A DNA stretch of 64,000 nucleotides, taken from assembly GCF_002890915.1 (NCBI RefSeq), contig NZ_POUT01000007.1, positions 186,001 through 250,000 of the forward strand, read 5' to 3'. A program made the position numbers and the translations under genes. Position 1 is the first letter of the stretch; each line of letters starts with the position of its first letter. Under the pieces are notes generated by a model that saw nothing but the letters and a program-made list of their open reading frames with translations, was not told where the DNA came from and searched no databases. Below are positions 51,809 through 60,186 of this stretch, in pieces. Origin of the DNA: Stutzerimonas stutzeri. GTDB taxonomy: Bacteria; Pseudomonadota; Gammaproteobacteria; Pseudomonadales; Pseudomonadaceae.

Positions 51809-52296
51809 ACCCGCGTACCCATCTGGTGAATCTCGGCGGGCGGCTGCTGCCGCTGGCGGCGAAGACGCCGTTCCTGCTGCAGCGCCTGGCGCTGGAGCGC
51901 AGCCTCAACCAGGTGTTCGCCGAGGCACTGGCCGACGGGGCCTTCGACGTGCTCGACGGCCACTGGATGCGGCTGGAGGTCGCCGACCTCGGCCTGGCCT
52001 GGTGCCTGACCTGCGAGCGCGAGAAGCTGCGCGTCGCCGCCCAGGCACCGGTGCAGGTGACCATCCGCGGCAACTGGCGCGAGTTCCTGTTGCTGGCCAG
52101 CCGCCAGGAGGATCCGGATACGCTGTTCTTCCGTCGCCGCCTGGTCATCGAGGGCGACACCGAACTGGGGCTGGCGATCAAGAACCTGATCGACAGCCTC
52201 GATCCCGATACCCTGCCGGCCTGGCTGTGGAAGCTGTTGCAGGGCGCTGGCGAAGAGGTCGCCCGGGCCGGCAAGGCGCAGGCTGCCGGGGCCTAG
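51802..52296 (+). CDS. ubiT: UbiT, SCP2-type lipid carrier
   Basis: 164 residues. SCP2 sterol-binding fold with DGHWMRLEVADLGLAWCLTC and TIRGNWREFLLLASRQEDPDTLFF. UbiT is thought to hold hydrophobic ubiquinone intermediates in the anaerobic route. Overlaps the ubiV 3' end by 7 bp, third gene of the operon. Confidence 0.92.
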   Translation: MLNPRTHLVNLGGRLLPLAAKTPFLLQRLALERSLNQVFAEALADGAFDVLDGHWMRLEVADLGLAWCLTCEREKLRVAAQAPVQVTIRGNWREFLLLASRQEDPDTLFFRRRLVIEGDTELGLAIKNLIDSLDPDTLPAWLWKLLQGAGEEVARAGKAQAAGA

Positions 52297-52328
52297 CGGT
52301 CACGCGCCGCCTGTGGCGACGGCCCGCC

Positions 52329-52724
52329 TCAGCAGACGCGCAGCTGGCGCGGGCGCATGCGATCGCTGGCGATGATGCCCTTCAGGTCCTCGAACAGGGC
52401 TTCGGTCTCCGCCTCGCTGCAGTCTTCGCGGTAGCGTTTGCGCAGGCCGTAGCTGCTGAGGGTGATGTGCACGTCGGGGATGACGTTGTGCTGGGCCAGG
52501 CAGGCGCGCGCGCAGTGCAGCGGGCAGCCGTCGATGGCGAGGATCGGGCGTCCGGAGTTGGCCTTGTTGACCAGCGCGGCGACGCGCCCGCCGACGCCGG
52601 CGATGCAGGACATCTCCGCCAGCCCTGCGCGGTCCAGGCGCACCGCCAGGGTATTGGCGAGCTGGGCGACGTTGGAACAACCCGAGCAGGAGTAAACCAG
52701 GGGGGTGGGCATGGGCTTGCTCAT
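52329..52724 (-). CDS. Cysteine-rich DGC-type putative zinc-binding protein
   Basis: 131 residues. Cysteines at 13, 16, 40, 67, 71 and 75; YSCSGCSNVAQLAN and AIDGCPLHCARACL carry the DGC motif of small putative zinc- or metal-binding proteins. ATG 52724 has a CAGGAA ribosome site. It has an FNR box 62 bp upstream. Convergent with ubiT. Function not established; a metal or sulfur role under anaerobiosis is likely. Confidence 0.75.
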   Translation of the reverse strand: MSKPMPTPLVYSCSGCSNVAQLANTLAVRLDRAGLAEMSCIAGVGGRVAALVNKANSGRPILAIDGCPLHCARACLAQHNVIPDVHITLSSYGLRKRYREDCSEAETEALFEDLKGIIASDRMRPRQLRVC

Positions 52725-52785
52725 GGTGTTTTTCCTGACGGCTTCGTGACGGCCGTCATTGTCGCGCCCGTGCCGACGGCTGCCT

Positions 52786-52799
52786 TTGACAGCAATCAA
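52786..52799 (-). promoter_or_regulatory. FNR/DNR box of DGC-protein gene
   Basis: Read on the minus strand it is TTGATTGCTGTCAA, one change from perfect, 62 bp ahead of the gene at 52724. It lies just before the end of the next gene upstream. Confidence 0.75.
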
Positions 52800-52824
52800 G
52801 AACGCTGGGGCAATCCGCCGCAGG

Positions 52825-53502
52825 CTATTCGTCGTAGGTCGCGAGCTTGCTGTTGTCGAGGATCTCGATGCGCCGGCGCTGCACGGAAATGGTTCCGGCA
52901 TCGATCAGCCGATGCAGGATGCGCGAGAAGGTCTCCGGCTGGATGCCCAGCTTCGAGGCGATCAGTCGCTTGGGCACGTCGAGCGTGACCACCCCGCTGC
53001 CGTCGTGCTGCGACTGGGCGAGAAAGCGCACTACGCGGTGGCTGGCGTTGGCCAGGGTGAGGGTGTCGATCTCGGTCATGCGCTGATGCAGGCGAATGCT
53101 CAGGGTTGCGAGGATATCCAGGCAGATGTCCGGCTGCTGTTCGAGCATGCGCCGGTAGTGCGGCCCATTCAGGCTCGCCACCAGGCTCGCCTTGAGCGCG
53201 GTGGCGCTGACCGGATAGCAGGGCGTGCCCTTGAACAGCAGGGCCTCGGCGAACGATTCGCCGGCGCGCATGACTTCCACCAGCTTCTCCTGGCCGTCGC
53301 AGACCACCCGGTGCAGCTTGATCTGGCCGCTGAAGAGGAAATAGAAGCGGTCCGCCTTGTCGCCCTGGTGAAACAGCGAGGCGCCCGTGGGCAGGCGTTT
53401 GAGGTTGGCCGTGGCGCACACCTCCTGCATCGCGGCTTCCGGCAGGCGGCTGAACAGGTGATGGCGGCGCAGCTCGGCAACAAGGGACTTTTCGGTGAGC
53501 AT
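52825..53502 (-). CDS. dnrS: Second DNR-family Crp/Fnr regulator
   Basis: 225 residues. Sensing domain with GDKADRFYFLFSGQIKLHR; long dimer helix; helix-turn-helix PKRLIASKLGIQPETFSRILHRLIDAGTI. No FNR-type cysteine cluster. It is a paralogue of the protein at 45706-46389. I recall P. stutzeri DnrS lies beside the anaerobic ribonucleotide reductase genes, so I use that name with caution. ATG 53502 follows a GGAGGAA ribosome site; the promoter has an FNR-like box. Confidence 0.8.
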   Translation of the reverse strand: MLTEKSLVAELRRHHLFSRLPEAAMQEVCATANLKRLPTGASLFHQGDKADRFYFLFSGQIKLHRVVCDGQEKLVEVMRAGESFAEALLFKGTPCYPVSATALKASLVASLNGPHYRRMLEQQPDICLDILATLSIRLHQRMTEIDTLTLANASHRVVRFLAQSQHDGSGVVTLDVPKRLIASKLGIQPETFSRILHRLIDAGTISVQRRRIEILDNSKLATYDE

Positions 53503-53569
53503 GATTCCTCCCGGAGGAGCGACCGGGTCTTTGAGGCTGCATCCTAGGAGGCAGCGCCCGGATACTTCC

Positions 53570-53583
53570 TTGATCGCAGACAA
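53570..53583 (-). promoter_or_regulatory. FNR/DNR box of dnrS
   Basis: Minus-strand TTGTCTGCGATCAA, one half perfect. A -10-like TAGGAT lies at 53541-53546 on the minus strand, the same hexamer and spacing as at nirS, so the site should work. Confidence 0.65.
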
Positions 53584-53636
53584 GTCTGCCCGCTGTCGCT
53601 GGACGCGGGAGGCTTTCATCGTTTGCCGGAGCAAGC

Positions 53637-53650
53637 TTGACGGTGGTCAA
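53637..53650 (+). promoter_or_regulatory. FNR/DNR box of nrdD
   Basis: TTGACGGTGGTCAA is a perfect inverted repeat with C/G at the fifth position of each half. A -10-like TAAAGT lies at 53673-53678, giving a start near 53685. Confidence 0.7.
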
Positions 53651-53736
53651 TTCGATATTCGCTCCATCCGCCTAAAGTCACACCATATTGTGTTTTTCTG
53701 ATTTGTTCGCAACTACATATGGTGATGGAGGCAGGA

Positions 53737-55746
53737 ATGGCCTGGCAGGCTGAAACGGTGGGGCCGGTGTCGCTGCGCAAGCGCGACGGGCGTCTGGTGG
53801 GCTTCGAGCTGGACAAGATCGGGCGTGCCATCGCGGCGGCCGGCGCCGCCACCGGCGAGTTCGCATCCCCGGTGGCGCAGGCGCTGGCCGACGACGTTCG
53901 GCAGCAACTGGCGGCGCAGGCGACCGTCGAGGTCGAGCAGGTGCAGGATCGCGTCGAGCACGCGCTGATGGAGGCCGGCTACTTCGACACCGCGCGCGCC
54001 TACATCGTCTACCGCGAGCGCCACGGCCGGCTGCGCCGCGATCGCAAGGCCATCGTCGATGTCGCCGCCTCGATGAACGAGTACCTCAGCCGCGAAGACT
54101 GGCGCGTGCGCGCCAATGCCAACCAGGGCTATTCGCTCGGCGGGCTGATCCTCAACGTCTCCGGCAAGGTCACCGCCAACTACTGGCTGGACGAGGTCTA
54201 CAGCCCGGAGATCGGCGCCGCCCATCGCGAGGGCGACCTGCACATCCACGACCTGGACATGCTCGCCGGCTACTGCGCCGGCTGGTCGCTGCGCACGCTG
54301 CTCAACGAGGGCTTCAACGGCATTCCCGGGCGGGTCGAGGCGGGCCCGCCGAAGCATTTGTCCAGCGCCCTCGGGCAGATGGTCAACTTCCTCGGCACGC
54401 TGCAGAACGAATGGGCCGGCGCGCAGGCGTTCAGCTCCTTCGATACCTATCTCGCGCCCTTCGTGCGCAAGGACCGCCTCGGCTACGACGAAGTGCGCCA
54501 GGCCATCCAGGAGTTCATCTACAACCTCAACGTGCCGTCGCGTTGGGGTACCCAGACGCCCTTCACCAACCTGACCTTCGACTGGGTCTGCCCGCAGGAC
54601 CTGCGCGAGCAGATCCCCTATATCGGCGGCGAGGAGATGCCCTTCGCCTACGGCGAGCTGCAGGCCGAGATGGAGCTGATCAACCGCGCCTACATCGAGG
54701 TGATGCAGGCCGGCGACGGCCTCGGCCGGGTGTTCACCTTCCCGATCCCGACCTACAACATCACCCACGACTTCCCCTGGGATAGCGAGAACGCCGGGCG
54801 ACTGTTCGAGATGACCGCGCGCTACGGCCTGCCGTACTTCCAGAACTTCCTCAACTCGGACATGCAGCCCAACCAGGTGCGCTCCATGTGCTGCCGCCTG
54901 CAGCTGGACGTGCGCGAACTGCTCAAGCGCGGTGGCGGGCTGTTCGGCTCGGCCGAGCAGACCGGCTCGCTCGGCGTGGTGACCATCAACTGCGCGCGCC
55001 TGGGTTACCTGCACGCCGGCGACAAGGCGGCGTTGCTGGAACACCTGGATGCGCTGCTGGAGATGGCGCGGCAGAGCCTGGAGGTCAAGCGCAAGGTCAT
55101 CCAGCACCACATGGATGCCGGGCTCTATCCGTACACCAAGCGTTACCTCGGTACTTTGCGCAACCATTTCTCCACCATCGGCGTGAACGGCCTGCACGAG
55201 ATGCTGCGCAACTTCACCGATGACAGCGAGGGGCTGCACACCGCGGCCGGTCGGGCGCTGGCCATCGAGCTGCTCGATCACGTGCGGGCGCGGCTGGTGC
55301 AGTTCCAGGAGGACACCGGGCATCTGTACAACCTGGAGGCGACGCCGGCCGAAGGCACCACCTACCGCTTCGCCAAGGAGGACAAGAAGCGCTTTCCCGA
55401 CATCCTCCAGGCCGGCACGGCCGAGGCGCCGTACTACACCAACTCCTCGCAGCTGCCGGTGGGCTTCACCGACGATCCGTTCGAGGCGCTGGCGCTGCAG
55501 GACGAACTGCAGTGCAAGTACACCGGCGGCACTGTGCTGCACCTGTACATGGCCGAGCGGATTTCCTCGGCCGAGGCCTGCAAGAAGCTGGTGCGCAACG
55601 CCCTGTCGCGCTTCCGCCTGCCGTACCTGACGGTGACGCCGACCTTCTCGATCTGCCCGGTGCACGGCTACCTGGCCGGAGAGCACGAGTTCTGCCCGAA
55701 ATGCGACGAGGCGCTGCTGCAAAAACAGCAGGATTGCTGCGCCTGA
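53737..55746 (+). CDS. nrdD: Anaerobic ribonucleotide reductase NrdD, without glycyl-radical domain
   Basis: 669 residues. N-terminal ATP-cone (LRKRDGRLVGFELDKIGRAI), then the ten-stranded barrel core with the catalytic cysteine region MCCRLQLDVREL and TFSICPVHGYLAGEHEFCPKC, a zinc-type cysteine group, at the end. The chain then stops: the glycyl-radical loop is not in this polypeptide but in the next open frame. ATG 53737 is favoured by GGAGG; 53719 and 53725 are alternatives. Makes dNTPs without O2. Confidence 0.92.
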   Translation: MAWQAETVGPVSLRKRDGRLVGFELDKIGRAIAAAGAATGEFASPVAQALADDVRQQLAAQATVEVEQVQDRVEHALMEAGYFDTARAYIVYRERHGRLRRDRKAIVDVAASMNEYLSREDWRVRANANQGYSLGGLILNVSGKVTANYWLDEVYSPEIGAAHREGDLHIHDLDMLAGYCAGWSLRTLLNEGFNGIPGRVEAGPPKHLSSALGQMVNFLGTLQNEWAGAQAFSSFDTYLAPFVRKDRLGYDEVRQAIQEFIYNLNVPSRWGTQTPFTNLTFDWVCPQDLREQIPYIGGEEMPFAYGELQAEMELINRAYIEVMQAGDGLGRVFTFPIPTYNITHDFPWDSENAGRLFEMTARYGLPYFQNFLNSDMQPNQVRSMCCRLQLDVRELLKRGGGLFGSAEQTGSLGVVTINCARLGYLHAGDKAALLEHLDALLEMARQSLEVKRKVIQHHMDAGLYPYTKRYLGTLRNHFSTIGVNGLHEMLRNFTDDSEGLHTAAGRALAIELLDHVRARLVQFQEDTGHLYNLEATPAEGTTYRFAKEDKKRFPDILQAGTAEAPYYTNSSQLPVGFTDDPFEALALQDELQCKYTGGTVLHLYMAERISSAEACKKLVRNALSRFRLPYLTVTPTFSICPVHGYLAGEHEFCPKCDEALLQKQQDCCA

Positions 55747-55758
55747 TCACTTGTCGGT

Positions 55759-55810
55759 GCCCGCTTGCGAGCGATGCTTCTGCAGCTGCCAACGCTCGCC
55801 GCAAGCGGGC
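55759..55810. repeat. REP-like hairpin between NrdD parts
   Basis: Inverted arms 55759-55773 and 55793-55810 (GCCCGCTTGCGAGCG with CGCTCGCCGCAAGCGGGC). It sits exactly between the large NrdD frame and the small glycyl-radical frame. Confidence 0.8.
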
Positions 55811-55852
55811 TCCTACGACTTTTCTCTTTCACCCAAGCAATGGAGCGACACC

Positions 55853-56008
55853 ATGAGCCAAGCGACCCAACTGCCCGAGAACCAACGCCAGCGCTGCGAA
55901 GTCTGGACCCGCGTGATGGGCTATCACCGCCCGGTCGCCGCCTTCAATCCGGGCAAGCAGTCCGAGCATCGCGAGCGGCTGCATTTCACCGAAGCGGCCA
56001 CGCGGTGA
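55853..56008 (+). CDS. NrdD glycyl-radical domain encoded separately
   Basis: 51 residues. RCEVWTRVMGYHRPVAAFNPGKQSEH is the C-terminal glycyl-radical segment of NrdD, with the radical glycine in RVMGY. In single-chain NrdD this sits at the C terminus. The ATG has a GGAGCG ribosome site. Its stop overlaps the nrdG start by 4 bp. A separate radical subunit could assemble with the NrdD core. Whether this split is old in Pseudomonas or local, I cannot tell. Confidence 0.85.
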   Translation: MSQATQLPENQRQRCEVWTRVMGYHRPVAAFNPGKQSEHRERLHFTEAATR

Positions 56009-56700
56009 CCGCAACACTGCGCGTCGGGGGGCTGGTCCCCCTGACCACCCTGGATTTTCCCGATCATCTGGCCTGCGTGCTGTTCTGCCAGGGCTGCGGC
56101 TGGCGCTGCCGCTACTGCCACAACCCGCAGCTGATTCCCGCCTGTGGCGGCGAGGAAAAGCCCTGGGCGGAGATTCTCGCCTTCCTCGAGCAGCGCGTCG
56201 GCCTGCTCGAGGCGGTGGTATTCAGCGGCGGCGAGCCGACCCTGCAGAGCGCGCTGCCGGAGGCCATTGCCCAGGTGCGTGCGCTGGGCTACAAGGTCGG
56301 GCTGCACAGCGCCGGGATCAAGCCGAAGCTGTTCGCCCAGGTGCTGCCGCTGGTGGACTGGGTCGGTTTCGACGTCAAGGCATTGCCCGAACAGAGCACG
56401 GCGATCACCGGTGTCGAGGGCAGCGGCAAGGCCAACTGGAAGAGCCTCGAACACCTGCTGGAAAGTGGCGTCGAGCATGAGTGCCGAACCACCGTGCACT
56501 GGCAGCTGTTCGATGCGAACACGCTTTGGGACATGGCCCAGCGCTTGCGCCGGCTGGGTGTCGAGCGCTTCGCCGTGCAGTGCGTGCGCACCGCGCGGAT
56601 GCTCGACGACAGCCTCGCCGACAGCCGCGCGCCGTACGATCAGCAACGCCTGTGGGAGCGCCTGGACAGGTTGTTTCCGTCGTTCGTGGTCCGTGGTTAA
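56005..56700 (+). CDS. nrdG: NrdG, activase of anaerobic ribonucleotide reductase
   Basis: 231 residues. Radical-SAM motif C31-x3-C35-x2-C38 (CGWRCRYC), GGEP and TLDFPDHLACVLF. It puts the radical on the NrdD glycine. Start is GTG 56005, overlapping the stop of the small glycyl-radical gene, so the radical subunit and its activase are translationally coupled. Confidence 0.95.
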   Translation: MTATLRVGGLVPLTTLDFPDHLACVLFCQGCGWRCRYCHNPQLIPACGGEEKPWAEILAFLEQRVGLLEAVVFSGGEPTLQSALPEAIAQVRALGYKVGLHSAGIKPKLFAQVLPLVDWVGFDVKALPEQSTAITGVEGSGKANWKSLEHLLESGVEHECRTTVHWQLFDANTLWDMAQRLRRLGVERFAVQCVRTARMLDDSLADSRAPYDQQRLWERLDRLFPSFVVRG

Positions 56701-56705
56701 GCGGT

Positions 56706-56764
56706 GTAGGTTGGGGTGAGGCGCGCCTCGCTCGTTGGGCTTCGCTGCGCTCAACCCAACCTAC
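56706..56764. repeat. Inverted intergenic repeat (GTAGGTTGGG)
   Basis: GTAGGTTGGGG and CCCAACCTAC face each other with a TTCGCTGCGCTCAA centre. Same family as at 1145-1223. It lies between the convergent nrdG and ftrD ends and may serve as a two-way terminator. Confidence 0.65.
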
Positions 56765-56789
56765 CTGCTGGCCTGAAGCAGGGTGGGGC

Positions 56790-58166
56790 TCAGCTCCAGC
56801 CCCAGAACTGCAGCCACCAGCCATAGCCCACCAGCGCGCAGCCGGCGCCGACGCAGGCGAATGCCAGCAGGCGGCGCAGGCCGTTGGCGCCGTGGCGGCC
56901 GATGACGTTCCAGGCCAGGTACAGGCTCCAGGCCACGGCGCCGATCAGCAGCGCCGCGCGTGCCGGCTGCGCCCAGGCCAGCAGGAAGCCTTCGTAGCGC
57001 AGCAGTTTCACCGTGGTGGCGGACAGGCCGAGGAACAGCCCGGCGCCGCCGAGAGGCGTCAGGGCCAGGGCCAGGTGCTGGAAGACGTTGTCGCCCCGGC
57101 GCATCGAGCGCACCGCGCCGCGCAGCAGCAGCCATAGCGCGCCGCCGATCAGCAGCGAACTGCCGAAGATGTAGGTCAGGATCACCGCGCCGTCGAGCCA
57201 GGTGAAGGCGTCGTTGGCCTGCGGATAATGGGTCAGCAGCCACCAGGGCGCGTTGGCCTCCAGCGGCCAGAAGATGTCGCGTTCCACCAGCCATTCCGCC
57301 GCCGCCTGCTTGAGGGCGATGAACCAGGGGCTGACCGTCCACTGGAAGGCGCCCATGGCCAGGCCGATCATGCCGAACAGCAGCAGCGTGCTGTCCCAGT
57401 GATCGCCCTTGTGCTGGCCGCCGACGATGAGGATTTCCGTGTTGGGCGAACGCGCGCTCAACTGCACGGCGCCGCGCTGACCGCTGCAGCGGCCGCAGGC
57501 ATGGCAATCGGCGTTGCCCTGCATGCGGCGGATGTCGATCAAGGGCGCACAGTTGGGCGTCGGCAGATGCGGCTCGCGGTTCTCCAGCCAGCGTTGTTCG
57601 TCGACCTTGTAGTGCACCGGCGCCAGCCGGGCGAGCAGGGCGAACACGCCGCTGACCGGGCACAGATGGCGGCACCAGACACGCTTGCCGCGGCCGTAGA
57701 GAAAGCCCACCAGCATCGCCGCGACGGTGGAGCCGCCGAGGATCAGCAGTGCCGCCTGGGCGTAGTCGTAGACGCTGATCAGCTGGCCGTAGACGGTGGT
57801 GAGAATGAAGGCGATGGTCGGCCAGCCGCTCCAGCGGATCCAGCGCGGCGTGCGCTTGTTCAGCCCGCGCCAGCTGATCCACTCGCTGAGCGAGCCTTCC
57901 GGGCAGAGCACGCCGCACCACAGGCGGCCGAAGAAGATCATCGACAGCAGCACGAACGGCCACCACAGGCCCCAGAAGATGAACTGCGCCAGCAGCGTGA
58001 GGTTGTCGAGCATGCCTGCCTGGGCCGGCGGCAAGTCGAGGAAGGCGGGGATCACCAGCAGGGTCAGGTAGAAGCCGACCACCAGCCACTGCAGCGTGCG
58101 AATGGCCTTCGCATGCTGGCGCAGCAGATCGCCGAGTCGCGCCAGCCACGGCGCCTGGGTGATCAC
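56790..58166 (-). CDS. ftrD: FtrD-like polyferredoxin membrane protein
   Basis: 458 residues with several membrane helices, motifs WCGVLCPEGSLSEW and WCRHLCPVSGVFALL, and CHACGRCSG in a soluble loop. It belongs to the NapH/NosR-like family and matches the FtrD subunit of P19-FTR1 iron importers, passing electrons to the permease. The GTG at 58166 overlaps the ftrC stop and has GAGG 5 bp before it; an in-frame ATG at 58217 is the alternative. Confidence 0.82.
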   Translation of the reverse strand: MITQAPWLARLGDLLRQHAKAIRTLQWLVVGFYLTLLVIPAFLDLPPAQAGMLDNLTLLAQFIFWGLWWPFVLLSMIFFGRLWCGVLCPEGSLSEWISWRGLNKRTPRWIRWSGWPTIAFILTTVYGQLISVYDYAQAALLILGGSTVAAMLVGFLYGRGKRVWCRHLCPVSGVFALLARLAPVHYKVDEQRWLENREPHLPTPNCAPLIDIRRMQGNADCHACGRCSGQRGAVQLSARSPNTEILIVGGQHKGDHWDSTLLLFGMIGLAMGAFQWTVSPWFIALKQAAAEWLVERDIFWPLEANAPWWLLTHYPQANDAFTWLDGAVILTYIFGSSLLIGGALWLLLRGAVRSMRRGDNVFQHLALALTPLGGAGLFLGLSATTVKLLRYEGFLLAWAQPARAALLIGAVAWSLYLAWNVIGRHGANGLRRLLAFACVGAGCALVGYGWWLQFWGWS

Positions 58167-59020
58167 ACCGGCCTCGCGGCCAGCTGTGCCTGTGGCCTCG
58201 GAGTGAGCCAGAACCATGCCGCGAGCCAGTACAGGCCCAGGATCAGCGCGGCCGCCAGCGAAGGCATGGCGCGATAGCCGGTGAGGCCGGCGAGCGTGCC
58301 GCCCAGCGCACTGCCGTCATCCAGCAGGGCGGAGGTATCCCAGAGCGGATCGCCGAAGACGCTATAGAGCAGTTCCGGCACGTCCATGCCCATCAGCTGG
58401 CCGCTGAAGCGGTCGAGCGCGGCCATCAGCAGGGCCCCGCCGAGCAGCAGCAACATCACTTCGCTGACCTGGAAGAAACGCCGCCAGCTGAAGTAGCGGC
58501 TGCCGGCCTGCAACACGGCATAGCTGAGCAGGGCGAGAGCGAAGCCCAGCACGCCGCCGATGACGAACCCGGCGAGGTCCTGGCCCTGCTGCTGGTTGCC
58601 GATACCGTAGAGAAACACCACCGTCTCGCTGCCTTCGCGGCCGACCGCGAGCATGGCGAGCAGCAGCAGGCCGATGCCGCTGCCCTGGCCGAGCTTTTCC
58701 GCCGCGCTGTTCTGCAGGCTGCTCTTCAGGGTACGGCCGTGACGGTGCATCCAGCCGACCATGTGCAGGATCAGCAGGCTGGCGGCCAGCAGCATCGCGC
58801 ACTGGAACCATTCGCCCGCGCTGCCGGCGAGCCAATCCCCGGCCTGCAGGATGCCCCAGCCCAACGCGCTGGCCAGGCCCAGGCCGGCGGCTACGCCCGC
58901 CCAGAGCATGCGCAGCGCGCCGGCCGCGCCCGGTTGCTGGCGCAGCCAGGCATGCAGAATGCCGATGACCAGCAGGGCCTCGATGCTTTCACGCCAGACG
59001 ATGAACATGGATTGGCCCAT
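58163..59020 (-). CDS. ftrC: FtrC, FTR1-family iron permease
   Basis: 285 residues, seven membrane helices. Two REXXE iron motifs are present: RESIE near the N terminus (VWRESIEALL) and REGSE (VGREGSETVVFL). Imports oxidised iron across the inner membrane. ATG 59020 has a GCGAGGAG ribosome site. Lies between ftrB and ftrD. Confidence 0.93.
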   Translation of the reverse strand: MGQSMFIVWRESIEALLVIGILHAWLRQQPGAAGALRMLWAGVAAGLGLASALGWGILQAGDWLAGSAGEWFQCAMLLAASLLILHMVGWMHRHGRTLKSSLQNSAAEKLGQGSGIGLLLLAMLAVGREGSETVVFLYGIGNQQQGQDLAGFVIGGVLGFALALLSYAVLQAGSRYFSWRRFFQVSEVMLLLLGGALLMAALDRFSGQLMGMDVPELLYSVFGDPLWDTSALLDDGSALGGTLAGLTGYRAMPSLAAALILGLYWLAAWFWLTPRPQAQLAARPV

Positions 59021-59045
59021 GGATGTGCTCCTCGCTACTTGCTTA

Positions 59046-59384
59046 CTACTTGGCGATGATCTCGCCTTCGGGAAGATCCATATGGAATTCGTCGAAGAAT
59101 GGGTAGCGGCCCGGCTTCAGCGGATGGATCACGACGAAGGAGGTCACGCCCGGCGACAGCACCTTCTCGATGCGCAGCGGCGTGCTCTCGAATTCGGTCG
59201 GTCCGCTGCCGGCGTTGTGCACGATGATCTTGAAGCGCTGGCGGGCCGGCACCTCCAGGGTCGCCGGTTCGAAATGGCCATCGCGGATGGTCAGCTCATA
59301 CGTCGGCAGGGCGGCCTGGGCCGTGCCGGCGAGCCCGGCCAGCAGCGGCAGGACGCCGAGCAGCGTGCGCCCGGCGCGGCACAT
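59046..59384 (-). CDS. ftrB: FtrB, periplasmic cupredoxin
   Basis: 112 residues with a signal peptide (ending AQAAL). Cupredoxin fold: RDGHFEPATLEVPARQRFKIIVHNAG and PGRYPFFDEFHMDLPEG. FtrB is thought to oxidise ferrous iron before FTR1 entry. The ATG overlaps the ftrA stop in an ATGA arrangement. Confidence 0.88.
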   Translation of the reverse strand: MCRAGRTLLGVLPLLAGLAGTAQAALPTYELTIRDGHFEPATLEVPARQRFKIIVHNAGSGPTEFESTPLRIEKVLSPGVTSFVVIHPLKPGRYPFFDEFHMDLPEGEIIAK

Positions 59385-59917
59385 CAGTAGCCACCCTTCT
59401 TGCCGATGCCGGCATAGGTGAATTCGTAGTGCAGCTCGCAGCCTTCGAACCAGGGCGCGACGCCGGTCTCCTTGTCGGTGTGGCGACCGAACATGTTATG
59501 CCCCGAGCCCGGCGGCAGGATCTTGTAGGTCAGCTGGTACTTGCCGGGGCCGAGCAGCTTGACGTTGTCGCCGTAGTGCGGCCCGTCGTTGGCCACCATC
59601 GGGTGGAAGTCGCCCTCGACCACTTGCTCCGAACCGCTCTTGCGCAGCTCGTAGCGGATGCTCAGGTAGGGGACGAAGCTGCCTTCCTGCCAACCGTTAC
59701 GGTTGTCCTCGGTGGCGCTGATGTCCGCTTCCAGGTGCACGTCGGATTCCGCCGCGGCACGCATCATGCCCGGTGGGTCCATTTCGACCGGCTGCAAGTA
59801 CACTGCGCCGACTTCCATGCCGCCACACTGCTGTGGCTCGCCGATGGGATATTCCTTCGCCTGGGCGAGCGGGGTGAGGAGCAACGAGGTGATGGCCAGG
59901 GTGGCGGGAATGCGCAT
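59384..59917 (-). CDS. ftrA: FtrA, P19-type periplasmic iron-binding protein
   Basis: 177 residues with a signal peptide (ending AQAKE). P19 family motifs: PIGEPQQCGGMEVGAVYLQPVEMDPPG, ESDVHLEADISA and HPMVANDGPHYGDNVKL, with Met, His and Glu for copper and iron. First gene of ftrABCD. ATG 59917 has a CGGAGG ribosome site. A Fur-like box lies 53 bp upstream. Confidence 0.92.
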   Translation of the reverse strand: MRIPATLAITSLLLTPLAQAKEYPIGEPQQCGGMEVGAVYLQPVEMDPPGMMRAAAESDVHLEADISATEDNRNGWQEGSFVPYLSIRYELRKSGSEQVVEGDFHPMVANDGPHYGDNVKLLGPGKYQLTYKILPPGSGHNMFGRHTDKETGVAPWFEGCELHYEFTYAGIGKKGGY

Positions 59918-59969
59918 TGGAGCCTCCGGAAACGGGAAATGACGGAGCGAGGGTCGCACTTGCGGCTCC

Positions 59970-59988
59970 GAATGATAATGATTCGCGT
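59970..59988 (-). promoter_or_regulatory. Fur box of ftrABCD
   Basis: GAATGATAATGATTCGCGT contains AATGATAATGATT, matching most of the 19-bp Fur consensus, between the divergent ftrA and mdtD genes. Predicts repression by iron. Confidence 0.75.
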
Positions 59989-60186
59989 CAATTTATGAAG
60001 AAATATTTTGTTACGGCCGCTCCGCAGTGCGCGGTATTTGCCAGCAGAACGCCACAATGGCGGGCGTTGCACGCCAAGGTGCGGCGTGTCGTCACAGGGG
60101 CGCCGCGGTCGGGGTGCACGGCGCTTCGGCGAACCCGCGGGCGCCAGTTCCTCTAAGATATTGCACCTTTCGCATCCGGGGACTCC

